From NCBI GenBank assembly GCA_019347675.1, contig JAHWKW010000010.1:1-64000 (forward strand): a stretch of 64,000 nucleotides of DNA, written 5' to 3'. The stretch's first letter is position 1. Each line of letters starts with the position of its first letter. The notes beneath the pieces were generated by a model. That model was given only the letters and a program-made list of their open reading frames with translations. It was not told the DNA's origin and made no database searches. The position numbers and the translations under genes are program-made. Shown in pieces: positions 49,571 to 59,727 of the stretch. Source of the DNA: Actinomycetota bacterium (lineage in GTDB: Bacteria; Actinomycetota; Nitriliruptoria; Nitriliruptorales; JAHWKO01).

Positions 49571-51904
49571 TTAGCGGACCGCTGCGCCGTCGTCGCGGGC
49601 GGACTCCACCAGCAGGCGTCGTTCCGCCGCGGCGATGATCCGGCGCGCATCCAGCGCCGCATCGGCGTTGACCGAGATCGACGTGATCCCGAACCGGACC
49701 AGCTGTTCGGCGAACTCGGGGCGGTCGGAGGGAGCCTGGCCACACAGCGACGACGTCAGGCCCGACTCGCGGCACGCCACGATGATGCGCCGCACCGCGT
49801 CGAGGACGGCCGCGTCCATCTCGTCGAACAGCTCCGCGAGCACCGGGTTGTCACGGTCGACGCCCAGCATCAGCTGGGTCAGGTCGTTCGACCCGATCGA
49901 GACCCCGTCGATGCCCAGCTCGGCGTACTCGGGGATCCGGTACACCACCGACGGGACCTCCGCCATGACCCATCGCTTCAAGCTGCGGTCGTCGCCGAGC
50001 GGGCTCGCGTCGATCGCCTCCAGGCACTCCTCCAGCTCCCAACGGGTGCGCACGAACGAGATCATCAGGTGCAGGTTGTCCGTCTCTTCCCGGACGCGCG
50101 CCAGGACCTCCAGCTCGAAGGAGAACACCTCGGGGTCGCGGACGTAGCGGAAGCAGCCGCGGTAGCCGAGCATGGGGTTCTCCTCCTGCGGCTCGTACTC
50201 CTCACCGCCTTTGAGGCCCCGGAACTCGTTGGTCTTGAAGTCGGTCGCGCGGTAGATGACCGGGCGCGGGTGGAACGGTCGGGCGATCTGCAGGATCTTC
50301 TCGGCCATCGCGGCGGCTGCCTCCTCGCGGCGGCCCTGCGCCAGGACGTACCGCGGGTGCTCACCCTGCAGCGCCTCGGTGATCAGGAACTCGGCACGCA
50401 GCAGCCCGACGCCATCCACCGGGAGCTCGGCCGCCTCCTCGGCACGGCGCGGGATCGCCAGGTTGACGTACAGCTGCGTCGCCAGGGGGATCATCGCCTC
50501 CTGCGGTCGCTCACGCTCGCCGGAGGCGGCCGCAGTCCCGCCGCGCCGCGGCTCCTGCAGTTGGTCGGTGACGTCCCCGGCGTACACCACGCCGGCCTTG
50601 CCGTCGACGGTGACCGTGGCGCCGCCGGAGAGCTTGCTCGTGGCGTCGCCGGTCCCCACGACGCACGGCACCTGCATCTCTCGGCCCACGATCGCCGCAT
50701 GGCTGGTCATCCCGCCGCTGTCGGTCACGAACGCCGCAGCCCGGCTCATGATCGGGACCCAGTCGGGCGCGGTCATGTCGGTGACGAGGATGTCGCCGTC
50801 CTCGAAGCGGTCGCCCTGGTCCGGGGACTCCAGGACCCGCACCGTTCCCGCTGCGATCCCGGTGGACGCGCCCAGCCCTTCGACCAGGACCTCGGCGGCG
50901 GCGATGGGTTCCTCGTCGCCGGCTTCGTCGTCGCCGGCTTCGTCTTCCTCCAGGGTGGTGATCGGGCGCGTCTGGACCAGGAAGACCTCATCGTCTTCCG
51001 CCGCCCACTCGATGTCCTGCGGGGCGCCGTAGTGCTCCTCGACCCGCAGTGCCAGCTCCGCCAACTCGAGCAGCTGATCGTCGTCGAGGACCCGGCGCGA
51101 CGCCTCGTCCTCGTCGAGTTCCACCTCGCGGTTGCCTCCCCCGTCGCCGCGGACGATCTTCTTCTGCTTCTGGCCGATCCGCACGTCAGCGACCTCGACG
51201 CCATCGTCGCCGCGGTGCAGCACGTACGTGTCGGGTTCGACCTCGCCGGCCACCACCGCGTCGCCGAGCCCGAACGCGGCCTCGATGATCATCTCGTCGC
51301 GGTCCCCGCTCGGATCCACCGTGAACACCACGCCGGCCCGGTCCGCATCGACCATGCGCTGGATCACGACCGCGATGGCGGGTTCGTCCTCGATGCCGCG
51401 CCTTGCGCGGTAGGTGAGTACCCGCTCGCTGAAGATCGACGCCCAGCAGTCCACGAGCCGCTCGAGCAGGGCGTCCTCACCGCTGACGTTCGTGAACGTC
51501 TCGTTCATCCCGGCGAAGGACGCCTCCTCGGTGTCCTCCGTGGTGGCCGACGACCGCACCGCCACCAGCACGGTGCCGTCGTCGCTGAGGTCGCGGTAGG
51601 CGGCCAGCACCGCCTCGCGGAGGTCGTCGGGGATGCCCGCGTCCCGTACCACCTCACGGGCCCGCTCGGCGAGCCGCTGGACCTGGTCGGGGTCGTCCAC
51701 GTCGGCCTCGCCCGTGAGCTCGCGAAGCTCCTCGCGCGTCCCGGCTTGCTCCATCGCCGCCCGGTACGCCGCAGCGGTGACCACGAACCCCGGTGGGACG
51801 GGCAGACCCGCGGTGACCAGCTCCCCGAGGTTGGCGCCCTTGCCGCCCGCCAGGTCGGTGTCGTCCTTGGACAGCTCGGCGAACTCGGCCACCAGCTCGC
51901 TCAT
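49571..51904 (-). CDS. ppsA: Phosphoenolpyruvate synthase
   Basis: A 777-residue enzyme that makes PEP from pyruvate and ATP (AMP and phosphate as products) for gluconeogenesis. Domain order is normal: the ATP-grasp N-terminal domain ([20 protein letters not shown]), the swivelling domain with the phosphorylated His in [20 protein letters not shown], and the C-terminal TIM barrel ([50 protein letters not shown]). Acidic repeats ([12 protein letters not shown]) lie between the first two domains, an unusual insertion. The ATG has GGGAGGG upstream. Confidence 0.93.
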   Translation of the reverse strand: MSELVAEFAELSKDDTDLAGGKGANLGELVTAGLPVPPGFVVTAAAYRAAMEQAGTREELRELTGEADVDDPDQVQRLAERAREVVRDAGIPDDLREAVLAAYRDLSDDGTVLVAVRSSATTEDTEEASFAGMNETFTNVSGEDALLERLVDCWASIFSERVLTYRARRGIEDEPAIAVVIQRMVDADRAGVVFTVDPSGDRDEMIIEAAFGLGDAVVAGEVEPDTYVLHRGDDGVEVADVRIGQKQKKIVRGDGGGNREVELDEDEASRRVLDDDQLLELAELALRVEEHYGAPQDIEWAAEDDEVFLVQTRPITTLEEDEAGDDEAGDEEPIAAAEVLVEGLGASTGIAAGTVRVLESPDQGDRFEDGDILVTDMTAPDWVPIMSRAAAFVTDSGGMTSHAAIVGREMQVPCVVGTGDATSKLSGGATVTVDGKAGVVYAGDVTDQLQEPRRGGTAAASGERERPQEAMIPLATQLYVNLAIPRRAEEAAELPVDGVGLLRAEFLITEALQGEHPRYVLAQGRREEAAAAMAEKILQIARPFHPRPVIYRATDFKTNEFRGLKGGEEYEPQEENPMLGYRGCFRYVRDPEVFSFELEVLARVREETDNLHLMISFVRTRWELEECLEAIDASPLGDDRSLKRWVMAEVPSVVYRIPEYAELGIDGVSIGSNDLTQLMLGVDRDNPVLAELFDEMDAAVLDAVRRIIVACRESGLTSSLCGQAPSDRPEFAEQLVRFGITSISVNADAALDARRIIAAAERRLLVESARDDGAAVR

Positions 51905-51939
51905 CGACCCTCCCGGCGCCGTTGAGTTGCGGCACGTCG

Positions 51940-51945
51940 AGCCTA
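51940..51945 (-). promoter_or_regulatory. -10 box TAGGCT of ppsA
   Basis: TAGGCT on the minus strand lies 35 nt before the ppsA ATG, with a Shine-Dalgarno between. The methyltransferase gene is divergent. Confidence 0.5.
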
Positions 51946-52040
51946 CGAGGATGGGTGTGTCCTCCTCGCCCCGTTCGGCCAGTGAGAACGCCTGCGCTTC
52001 CGGCGCCCTACCATCTGTGCGCGGCCGGACGGGGGACCAC

Positions 52041-52661
52041 GTGCAGCTGGACGAGCGGACCGCGACCAGCATCGCGGCGTACGACCAGCACGCCCGTGCC
52101 TACCAGGAGGCGCTGCGCCGCCGGCGCCCCCTGCAGGACGTCCGTCGGTTCGCGGGGCTGGCCGCAGCCGGGGCGCTGATCCTCGACGTGGGATGTGGAC
52201 CCGCCAGCGACCTGCGCAACCTCACCGACATGGGTCTGCGGCCGGTCGGTGTGGACCTGTCGCTGGGTGCGCTGCGTGAGGCGCGGCTGCTGCTGCCCAA
52301 GCACCCGCTGGTGTGCGGCCCCTACGACCGGCTGCCGTTCGGTCCGCGCACCTTCCAGGGCCTGTGGCTGTCGGGGGCGCTGGTCCACCTGCCGCGCTCG
52401 GCGTGGCGTGACATCTTCGCCCGGCTGCTGTACCACCTCGACACCGGACCGGTGTACTTCTCGTGCGCCCGGGGTAGCGCAGACCTCGCCCCGGTCGACG
52501 ACCACGTCCTGGGGCGGGTCTACCGTTCCGAGGCGACCGAGGACGAGGTCGAGGTCCTGCTGGCGTCACACGGGCTGCGCGACGTGCAGGTCGAGCTCCG
52601 TCCCGACCCGCTGGTGGACCGCGACCGCGCCTGGGTGGCCGGCTTCGGCCGGAAGGTGTGA
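52041..52661 (+). CDS. SAM-dependent methyltransferase (class I)
   Basis: A 206-residue Rossmann methyltransferase. Motif I is [17 protein letters not shown], motif II ends [18 protein letters not shown], and post-motif segments are [20 protein letters not shown]. The substrate is unknown. GTG 52041 follows a GGGGGAC site; the open frame upstream is antisense to ppsA. It converges on hppA with 25 bp between stops. Confidence 0.85.
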   Translation: MQLDERTATSIAAYDQHARAYQEALRRRRPLQDVRRFAGLAAAGALILDVGCGPASDLRNLTDMGLRPVGVDLSLGALREARLLLPKHPLVCGPYDRLPFGPRTFQGLWLSGALVHLPRSAWRDIFARLLYHLDTGPVYFSCARGSADLAPVDDHVLGRVYRSEATEDEVEVLLASHGLRDVQVELRPDPLVDRDRAWVAGFGRKV

Positions 52662-52686
52662 GCCGGCAGGTGTGAGCCAGGGCCCG

Positions 52687-54783
52687 TCACGGCAGGAACG
52701 CCGGGGCGAACACCAGCGCGACGATCGTCATGACCTTGATCAGGATGTTCATGGCGGGCCCGGAGGTGTCCTTGAACGGGTCGCCCACCGTGTCACCGAC
52801 GACCGCGGCCTTGTGCGCGTGGGATCCCTTCCCGCCGAGGTTGCCGGCCTCGATGTACTTCTTGGCGTTGTCCCACGCCCCGCCGGCGTTGGCCATGAAG
52901 ATCGCCAGGAGGAACCCGGTCACGAGCGCGCCGGCCAGGAACCCACCCAGCGCCGGCGTGCTGATCAGCCCGACCACCAGTGGGAGCGCCACCGCCAGCG
53001 TCCCCGGCACCACCATCTCGCGGAGCGCCGCGGCGGTGGAGATGTCCACGCAGCGGGTGTAGTCGGGTCGTGCCCCGACCCGCCCTTCACGCAGGCCGGG
53101 GATCTCGGCGAACTGGCGGCGGACCTCCACGATCATCTTGTTGGCGGCCCGGCCCACCGACTTCATGGTCAACGCGGCGAACGCGAACGTGACCATCGAC
53201 CCGAGGAACAGCCCGATCACCACCGACACGTCCTGGATGTCGATGCGCTCGAGGCCGACCGCCGCGGTGAACGCGCGGAACAGGGCCAGGGCCGTCAGCG
53301 CCGCGGACCCGATCGCGAAGCCCTTGGCGACCGCGGCGGTGGTGTTGCCCAACGCGTCGAGCGAGTCGGTGACCTCGCGGACCTCGGGCGGCAGCTCCGA
53401 CATCTCGGCGATGCCACCGGCGTTGTCCGAGATCGGACCGTACGCGTCGACCGAGACCACCGCGCCGGTCGTGGCCAGCATCCCGATCGCGGCGAGGGCC
53501 GCGCCGTACAGGCCGGACTCGCCGATGCCGGGCATGGCGGCCTGCCCGGCGGCGTAGGCCAGCCCGATCGCGCCGACCACCAGCGCCACCGATGCGACCG
53601 TCGACAGCATCCCCTCGGCGATCCCGCCGATGATCACCGTCGCCGAGCCGGTCTCGGACTGACCGGCGAGCCGCTTCACCGGCGTGTAGTGGGCCGAGGT
53701 GTAGTACTCGGACGTGAACCCGATCGCGTACCCGGCGACCAGGCCGACCACGATCGCGGTGGCCATGTACAGCGGGTTGGTGACCTGCGGCACCCCCGTA
53801 CCGAACACCCAGTAGGCACCGGCCACGGCCGCGATCGCGGTCAGCAACAGCGCGACGTTGGTGCCGCGGTGCAGTTGGCGCGACAGGCTCGTGCCCTTCC
53901 GGCCGCGGACGAGCAGGGCCCCCAGGATCGAGGCGAGCATCCCCAGCGCCGCAACCAGCAGCGGGTACAGGAAGGTGGCGCGCTGCAGGTTCGTGAAGTC
54001 CGGGGCGAGCTCACCGCGGGCACCGACCCCCCCAAACAGCAGGGCCGCCAGCACCATCGGGGCGACGATCGCGCCGGCGTACGACTCGAACAGGTCGGCG
54101 CCCATTCCGGCGACGTCGCCGACGTTGTCACCGACGTTGTCGGCGATCGTGGCGGGGTTGCGCGGGTCGTCCTCGGGGATCCCGGCCTCGACCTTCCCGA
54201 CCAGGTCCGCGCCCACGTCGGCCGCCTTGGTGTAGATCCCGCCACCGATGCGGGCGAACAGAGCGATCGACGAGCCGCCGAGCCCGAACGCCGCCACGAC
54301 CTGGAAGGCGTCGTTCACCCGCAACAGCTGCACGAACACGATGTAGGCCACCGCGATGCCCAGCAGCCCGAACCCGGCGACCGTGAAGCCCATCACCGCG
54401 CCGCCCCGGAACGCCAGGGGCAGCGCGCGGTGAGCGCCGTGACGGGCCGCGTTGGCGGTGCGGACGTTCGCAGCGGTGGCGATGCGCATCCCGACCAACC
54501 CGGCGGCCCCCGACAGTCCTGCGCCCAGGAGGTAGGCGAGCGCCCCCCATGGGCGGCCGTAGGGCAGCACCACGAAGATCAGGACGGACATGGCTGCCAC
54601 GAACACCGCGACCCAGCGGTACTCGCGCCGCAGGAACGCCATCGCGCCCTCGCGGATCGCGGCGGCGATCTCCTGCATCCGCTCCGTGCCTTCGTCGGCG
54701 CGGTGCACCACGCTCGAGAAGTAGGCGGCGAGGGCCAGCCCGGCGAGGGCAGCGGCGACGGCGAGGTAGGGGATCACTTGCAC
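52687..54783 (-). CDS. hppA: Membrane-bound H+-translocating pyrophosphatase (K+-dependent type)
   Basis: A 698-residue pump with about 16 helices that uses pyrophosphate hydrolysis to move H+ (or Na+). Catalytic loops are intact: [57 protein letters not shown], and [19 protein letters not shown]. The motif [10 protein letters not shown] has Ala where K+-independent pumps have Lys, which places it in the K+-dependent group. The GTG start has GGAGACG 6-8 nt upstream. It could recover energy from PPi, or support the proton gradient along with the oxidase. Confidence 0.94.
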   Translation of the reverse strand: MQVIPYLAVAAALAGLALAAYFSSVVHRADEGTERMQEIAAAIREGAMAFLRREYRWVAVFVAAMSVLIFVVLPYGRPWGALAYLLGAGLSGAAGLVGMRIATAANVRTANAARHGAHRALPLAFRGGAVMGFTVAGFGLLGIAVAYIVFVQLLRVNDAFQVVAAFGLGGSSIALFARIGGGIYTKAADVGADLVGKVEAGIPEDDPRNPATIADNVGDNVGDVAGMGADLFESYAGAIVAPMVLAALLFGGVGARGELAPDFTNLQRATFLYPLLVAALGMLASILGALLVRGRKGTSLSRQLHRGTNVALLLTAIAAVAGAYWVFGTGVPQVTNPLYMATAIVVGLVAGYAIGFTSEYYTSAHYTPVKRLAGQSETGSATVIIGGIAEGMLSTVASVALVVGAIGLAYAAGQAAMPGIGESGLYGAALAAIGMLATTGAVVSVDAYGPISDNAGGIAEMSELPPEVREVTDSLDALGNTTAAVAKGFAIGSAALTALALFRAFTAAVGLERIDIQDVSVVIGLFLGSMVTFAFAALTMKSVGRAANKMIVEVRRQFAEIPGLREGRVGARPDYTRCVDISTAAALREMVVPGTLAVALPLVVGLISTPALGGFLAGALVTGFLLAIFMANAGGAWDNAKKYIEAGNLGGKGSHAHKAAVVGDTVGDPFKDTSGPAMNILIKVMTIVALVFAPAFLP

Positions 54784-55085
54784 GGTGACGTCTCCAGCCC
54801 GGCCAGGCGCATGCGGCGCTCACCTGCCCGGTCGTCGGGGTTGGGGTGGATTGCGGTGGCGGCGCGCTCGAGGACGCCGGAACGGGCGGGGAGCGTAGCG
54901 CACGCCGCCGCGCGGCCACGTCGGGGTGGCTGGTGTCCCGGCCGCCGGTCGGTGCGACGCTCGGCGCGAACGGACGGGTCCGCAGGGGCCGCTCGCAACC
55001 GGCAGGCGGTAGTCCGTGTGGTTGACAGGGCAGCAGACTTGCTCCACCGTGCGCGGCCCCCGGAGCAGGGCGCTCCAGCGACGGG
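54784..55085. other. Divergent promoter region between hppA and topA
   Basis: About 300 bp without a gene. TTGACA at 55022-55027 faces topA but no good -10 box lies 16-18 nt downstream. No RNA gene or riboswitch is recognised. Confidence 0.4.
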
Positions 55086-57650
55086 ATGAGTTGGATGACC
55101 GAGACGCAACGCGACCGGCCCCAGCTGGTGGTCGTCGAGTCGCCGACCAAGGCCAAGACCATCGAGCGGTACCTCGGCGAGGGGTACCGGGTCGTGGCGT
55201 CCTACGGACACATCCGCGACCTGCCCAAGTCGGACTTCGCGGTCGAGGTCGACGACGGCGGGGCGCGACTGCACTACGAGGTCCCGTCGGGCTCCAAGAA
55301 GCACGTGACCAAGCTCCGCCAGGCGGCCAAGGACGCCGAACGGGTGTGGCTGGCGCTGGACCTGGACCGCGAAGGCGAGGCGATCGCCTGGCACGTCGCG
55401 GAGATCCTGGGGCTCGATGCGCGCCAAGCCAACCGGGTGATCTTCGACGAGATCACCCGCGACGCGATCCGCGCGGCGTTCGCCGACCCGCGCCCGATCA
55501 ACCTCGACCTGGTCGACGCCCAACAGGCCCGGCGGGCGGTCGACCGCATCGTCGGGTACCGCCTGTCGCCGGTGCTGTGGCGCACCGTGTCGGCCGGGAT
55601 CTCGGCGGGGCGGGTCCAGTCGGTGGCGCTGCGGCTGATCGTCGACCGGGAGAACGAGATCCGGGCCTTCGTCGAGCAGGAGTACTGGAGCTTCGAGGGG
55701 ACGTTCCGCTCCCGAGACGATCTTCAGGCGCGCTCCCCGGTCCAGGCGTCGCTGCACGCGGTCGGCGACCGGCGGCTGGCCACGCCCCGCGACCTGGAGC
55801 GGGCGGAGACCTCCGAGCGTCGCGACGTCGACGACTACCTGCTGATCGCCGACGCCGACGCCGCGCAGACGCTGCGCGCCCGGATCGACGGCGTCGACCG
55901 GTTCGAGGTCCGTGCGGTCCGCCGCAGCGAGACCCGTCGCAACCCCTCCCCGCCGTTCACCACCTCGACCCTGCAGCAGGAGGCCGCACGCAAGCTCGGC
56001 TTCTCGGCCAAGCGCACCATGACGGTGGCGCAGAAGCTGTACGAGGGCGTCAACCTGCGCGGCGAGGGGCAGGTCGGGCTGATCACCTACATGCGGACCG
56101 ACTCGGTGAACCTCTCCGACGTGGCGCTGCGCGAGCTGAACGCCCTGGTCGGTGAGCGGTACGGGGAGCGGTACGCCCTCGACCAGCCACGCCGCTACCG
56201 GACCAAGCAGAAGCGCGCCCAGGAGGCGCACGAGGCGGTCCGGCCGACCTCGGCCCGGCGCGTCCCCGAGTCGCTCCGCGGGCAGCTCGACCGCGACCAG
56301 CAGCGCCTGTACGAGCTGATCTGGAAGCGGACCGTCGCCACACAGATGGCGCCGGCGGTGATGGACCGTCTGTCGGCGGACATCGCCGGCGTGGAGGCCG
56401 GGGGCGAGGAGTTCACCTTCCGCGCGACCGGCCAGGTGATCAAGTTCGACGGGTTCATCGCCGTCTACCTCGAAGGACGCGACGAGGACGACGAAGGCGA
56501 CGGCGAGGTCAGCGACCGGTTGCCCGACCTCGAGGAGGGTCAGGTCCTCAGGCTCGACGACCTCACCGCCAACCAGCACTTCACCCAGCCGCCGCCGCGC
56601 TACACCGAGGCGTCGCTGGTCAAGATCCTCGAAGCGGAGGGGATCGGGCGTCCGTCGACGTACGCGTCGATCATCTCCACGATCGTGGCGCGCGAGTACG
56701 TCCGGTTGGAGGGCCGTCGGTTCGTGGCCACCCCGCTGGGCGAGGTCGTGACGGCGTTCCTGAAGGCGCACTTCGGCGAGGTCGTCGACGTCAAGTTCAC
56801 CGCCCGCATGGAGGAGGAGCTGGACGAGATCGCCGGCGGCGAGGAGGACTGGGCCGCCATGGTCCAGCAGTTCCTGGACGAGGTCGACCACTGGGTCCGC
56901 GAGCGCAAGCCCGAGCGACCGCGGCTGCCGCTGATCCCTCCGGCCGCGTGTCCCGTGTGCGGCACGCCGATGGAGAAGGTGTTCTCCGGCAAGTCCAAGC
57001 AGTGGTTCGCGTCGTGCAGCCGCTGGCCCGACTGCGAGGGGACGCTCCCCCTCGACGAGCACGGCCGGGTGACCGAACCCGAGCCCGAACCCGAGCCCGA
57101 CGAGCGCGTCGCCTGCCCCAACTGCGGGAAACCGATGGTGCGTCGCAGCGGCCGGTTCGGGGAGTTCTATGGCTGCGTCGACTACCCGTCGTGCAAGGGC
57201 ATCGTCAACGTCGCGGCCCGCACCCGGTTCACCTGCCCCAAGTGCGGCGAGGGCAAGGTCGATCAGCGCAAGAGCCGGTACGGCAAACCGTTCGTCGGCT
57301 GCAGCCGGTACCCCGACTGCGACTTCGCGGTGTGGAGCGTGCCGCTGCGCGAACCGTGCCCCCACTGCGGGGCGCCGCTCAAGCCGCCCCCGCGGAACCG
57401 CAAACGGCCGATCGCGACCTGCGCCAACCCCGAGGACCCGCACAAGATCGAGCTGGACGACTTCGACCCGCCGCGGGTCGTGACCGTCCCGGCGGTCGAC
57501 GGCGTCGAGGGGCTCGACCCGGACCTGCCCGGCTACGAGGGGCCGACCTGGGAAGAGATCGCCGAAGCCGAGGCTGGCCAGGCCGACGAACCCGGCGCGG
57601 ACGACCGGGCCGGCGACACCGTCGGTGGGCGCGAGGCCGCCACCGCCTGA
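55086..57650 (+). CDS. topA: DNA topoisomerase I with four C-terminal zinc ribbons
   Basis: An 854-residue type IA topoisomerase that relaxes negative supercoils. The Toprim domain starts QLVVVESPTKAKTIERYLG and holds LALDLDREGEAIAWH. The active-site Tyr is in QVGLITYMRTDS. After a Glu-rich stretch, four Cys4-type zinc ribbons follow from about residue 620: CPVCG...CSRWPDC, CPNCG...CVDYPSC, CPKCG...CSRYPDC, and an incomplete CPHCG...CANP. Mycobacterial TopA lacks Cys4 zinc ribbons, so this tail is closer to that of other phyla. A second in-frame ATG lies at 55095. Confidence 0.94.
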   Translation: MSWMTETQRDRPQLVVVESPTKAKTIERYLGEGYRVVASYGHIRDLPKSDFAVEVDDGGARLHYEVPSGSKKHVTKLRQAAKDAERVWLALDLDREGEAIAWHVAEILGLDARQANRVIFDEITRDAIRAAFADPRPINLDLVDAQQARRAVDRIVGYRLSPVLWRTVSAGISAGRVQSVALRLIVDRENEIRAFVEQEYWSFEGTFRSRDDLQARSPVQASLHAVGDRRLATPRDLERAETSERRDVDDYLLIADADAAQTLRARIDGVDRFEVRAVRRSETRRNPSPPFTTSTLQQEAARKLGFSAKRTMTVAQKLYEGVNLRGEGQVGLITYMRTDSVNLSDVALRELNALVGERYGERYALDQPRRYRTKQKRAQEAHEAVRPTSARRVPESLRGQLDRDQQRLYELIWKRTVATQMAPAVMDRLSADIAGVEAGGEEFTFRATGQVIKFDGFIAVYLEGRDEDDEGDGEVSDRLPDLEEGQVLRLDDLTANQHFTQPPPRYTEASLVKILEAEGIGRPSTYASIISTIVAREYVRLEGRRFVATPLGEVVTAFLKAHFGEVVDVKFTARMEEELDEIAGGEEDWAAMVQQFLDEVDHWVRERKPERPRLPLIPPAACPVCGTPMEKVFSGKSKQWFASCSRWPDCEGTLPLDEHGRVTEPEPEPEPDERVACPNCGKPMVRRSGRFGEFYGCVDYPSCKGIVNVAARTRFTCPKCGEGKVDQRKSRYGKPFVGCSRYPDCDFAVWSVPLREPCPHCGAPLKPPPRNRKRPIATCANPEDPHKIELDDFDPPRVVTVPAVDGVEGLDPDLPGYEGPTWEEIAEAEAGQADEPGADDRAGDTVGGREAATA

Positions 57651-57705
57651 CCTGCGGGGCTCCAGCACTACGATCGCGGCGCCGTGCGACGACTGCCAGG
57701 AGAAC

Positions 57706-59727
57706 GTGGCCACGGACCGACGCGACCGTTCCTCGGCCGGGGACGGTGGCGAACAGCTGTTGGGCGGGCTCGGATGGTGGGAGCGTTCCGCCTACGTCGC
57801 GCTGCTCGCCGACGCGCGCTACAGGCGCTTCTTCTTCGCCAGTCTGACTTCCAGCCTCGGGGACTGGGTCGGGGTCCTGGCGATCCTGGCCCTGACCGAG
57901 ACCGTCGTCGGCCGCGCGTCGCGGGCGGCGGCGTTCGCCCTGTCGGGTGTGATGGTCGCCCGGATCCTGCCGATGCTGGTCCTGGGGCCGGTGGCCGGCG
58001 TCTACGCCGACCGGTGGGATCGCAAGCGGACACTGATCGTGACCGACGTCAGTCGCGGGCTGATCATGGCCGTGATTCCCTTCGCGCAGGACTTCTTCCA
58101 GCTGTTCGTCGCGTCGTTCGTGATCGAGCTGTTCTCGATGGTGTTCTCGCCGGCGAAGGAAGCGACGCTGCCCAACATCGTCGCGCGTGAACGGCTGGTG
58201 CAGGCCAACCAGCTCACGTTGATCGTCACCTACGGGACGCTGCCCCTGGGCGGGGTGTTGTTCGCCGCGTTCGTGCAGCTGAGGGGACTGTTGCCGGCGT
58301 GGGAGATCGTCGCGCAACGGCCGGAGTCGGTCGCGATCTGGGCGAACGCGTTGACCTTCTGGCTGTCGGCGTGGCTGTTCTTCGGGATGCGGTTCCCGCC
58401 GCAGGAAGCCCCCGCCCAGGCGACCGAGACGTCGCTGGGCACGCGCGCGTTGCAAGAGGTCAAGGAGGGTCTGCGTTTCGTCGCGACCCGGCCGAGGCTG
58501 CGTGCCCTGATCGTCGGCGTGATGGCTGCCGCGTTCGCGGGTGGCCTGCTGTTCGCGCTGGCGAAGCTGTTCGTCAGCGTGATCGGGTCCGGCCAGTCCG
58601 GGTTCGGGCTGCTGGTCGCGGTGGTGGGCGCCGGGATGCTGGTCGGGTTGCTCGCGGCCGTGCCGCTGGACCGCCACTTCGGCAAGGACCGGCTGTTCGG
58701 GCCGGGGGTCGGGGTGGGCGGGGCGTTCGCGTTCGTGGTGGCCCTGATGCCCAACCTCGGCCTCGCGTCCGCGGCGGCGTTCGTGATGGGCGCCGGCACC
58801 GGCCTGGCGTTCGTGACCGGCTACACCCTGCTGCAGGAGAACGCCGGCGACGAGATCCGCGGCCGGGCGTTCGCGGTGTTCCACACCGGAGTGCGTCTCG
58901 CGCTGTTCCTCAGCCTGGTGGTCGGCCCGGCGGTGGTCGGGGTGCTCGGCCTGGAGGCGGTCGGCGGGTACGACATCGGTGGCGTGCGGGTGACGATGGC
59001 CGTCGGCGGGCTGATCGCCGTGGCCGGTGCGGTGTGGGCCACCCGCGAGCTCGAGCGGCTGCACGACCGGCCGCGGCCCCAACCCACCACCGGGACCGGG
59101 ACGTTCGTGGTGTTCGAGGGCGGCGAAGGAGCCGGGAAGTCCACGCAGCTGCGGCTGCTCCGTGACGCTCTGGCCGACGCCGGGTACGACGTGGTCGTGA
59201 CCCGCGAACCGGGGGGCACCGAGCTCGGCGAGGAGCTGCGCGACCTCGTCCTCGACCCCGACCGAGACGTCACCGACCGGACCGAGGCGCTGCTGTACGC
59301 CGCGGCGCGCGCCGAGCACGTCGCCGAGGTGATCCGCCCCGCGCTCGACAAGGGCGCGGTGGTGCTGTGCGATCGGTACGTGGACTCGTCGATCGTCTAC
59401 CAGGGGGCGGTCCGCGGGCTGGGCGAGGACCGGATCGAGGAGCTCAACCGGTGGGCCACGCAAGGCCTGACCGCCGACCTGGTCGTGCTCCTCGACATCG
59501 ACGCGGAGGAGGGACTCCAACGGGCCGACGGCTCCACCCCCGACCGGCTGGAGCGCCAAGGTGTCGAGTTCCACCGGCGGGTCAACGAGGCGTTCCGGCA
59601 GCGGGCTGCGGCCGATGCGGGCCGCTTCGTGGTGGTCGACGCCACCGGACCGGCGCACCAGGTACACCAACGCATCCGCCAGGTCATCTTCGAGCTGCTG
59701 GGGCACGAGACGGAGACGCAAGCGTGA
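57706..59727 (+). CDS. tmk: MFS transporter fused to thymidylate kinase
   Basis: A 673-residue fusion. Residues ~25-440 are an MFS_3/EntS-like transporter with 10-12 helices and the motif GVYADRWDRKRTLIV between helices 2 and 3. Residues ~465-673 are a complete dTMP kinase: P-loop FEGGEGAGKST, TREPGGTELGEELR, the DRYVDSS motif and the LID region. It should phosphorylate dTMP to dTDP at the membrane. The transporter substrate is unknown. A similar membrane-fused Tmk next to holB is, as I recall, found in Streptomyces. GTG 57706 follows AGGAG closely; a TACGAT box lies at about 57669. Confidence 0.9.
   Translation: MATDRRDRSSAGDGGEQLLGGLGWWERSAYVALLADARYRRFFFASLTSSLGDWVGVLAILALTETVVGRASRAAAFALSGVMVARILPMLVLGPVAGVYADRWDRKRTLIVTDVSRGLIMAVIPFAQDFFQLFVASFVIELFSMVFSPAKEATLPNIVARERLVQANQLTLIVTYGTLPLGGVLFAAFVQLRGLLPAWEIVAQRPESVAIWANALTFWLSAWLFFGMRFPPQEAPAQATETSLGTRALQEVKEGLRFVATRPRLRALIVGVMAAAFAGGLLFALAKLFVSVIGSGQSGFGLLVAVVGAGMLVGLLAAVPLDRHFGKDRLFGPGVGVGGAFAFVVALMPNLGLASAAAFVMGAGTGLAFVTGYTLLQENAGDEIRGRAFAVFHTGVRLALFLSLVVGPAVVGVLGLEAVGGYDIGGVRVTMAVGGLIAVAGAVWATRELERLHDRPRPQPTTGTGTFVVFEGGEGAGKSTQLRLLRDALADAGYDVVVTREPGGTELGEELRDLVLDPDRDVTDRTEALLYAAARAEHVAEVIRPALDKGAVVLCDRYVDSSIVYQGAVRGLGEDRIEELNRWATQGLTADLVVLLDIDAEEGLQRADGSTPDRLERQGVEFHRRVNEAFRQRAAADAGRFVVVDATGPAHQVHQRIRQVIFELLGHETETQA

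Noticed and set aside
52195-55089. A 964-codon plus-strand open frame
   Set aside because: It is antisense to hppA and starts inside the methyltransferase gene in another frame; no family features.
54774-57713. A 979-codon minus-strand open frame
   Set aside because: It is antisense to topA, whose domains are unambiguous.
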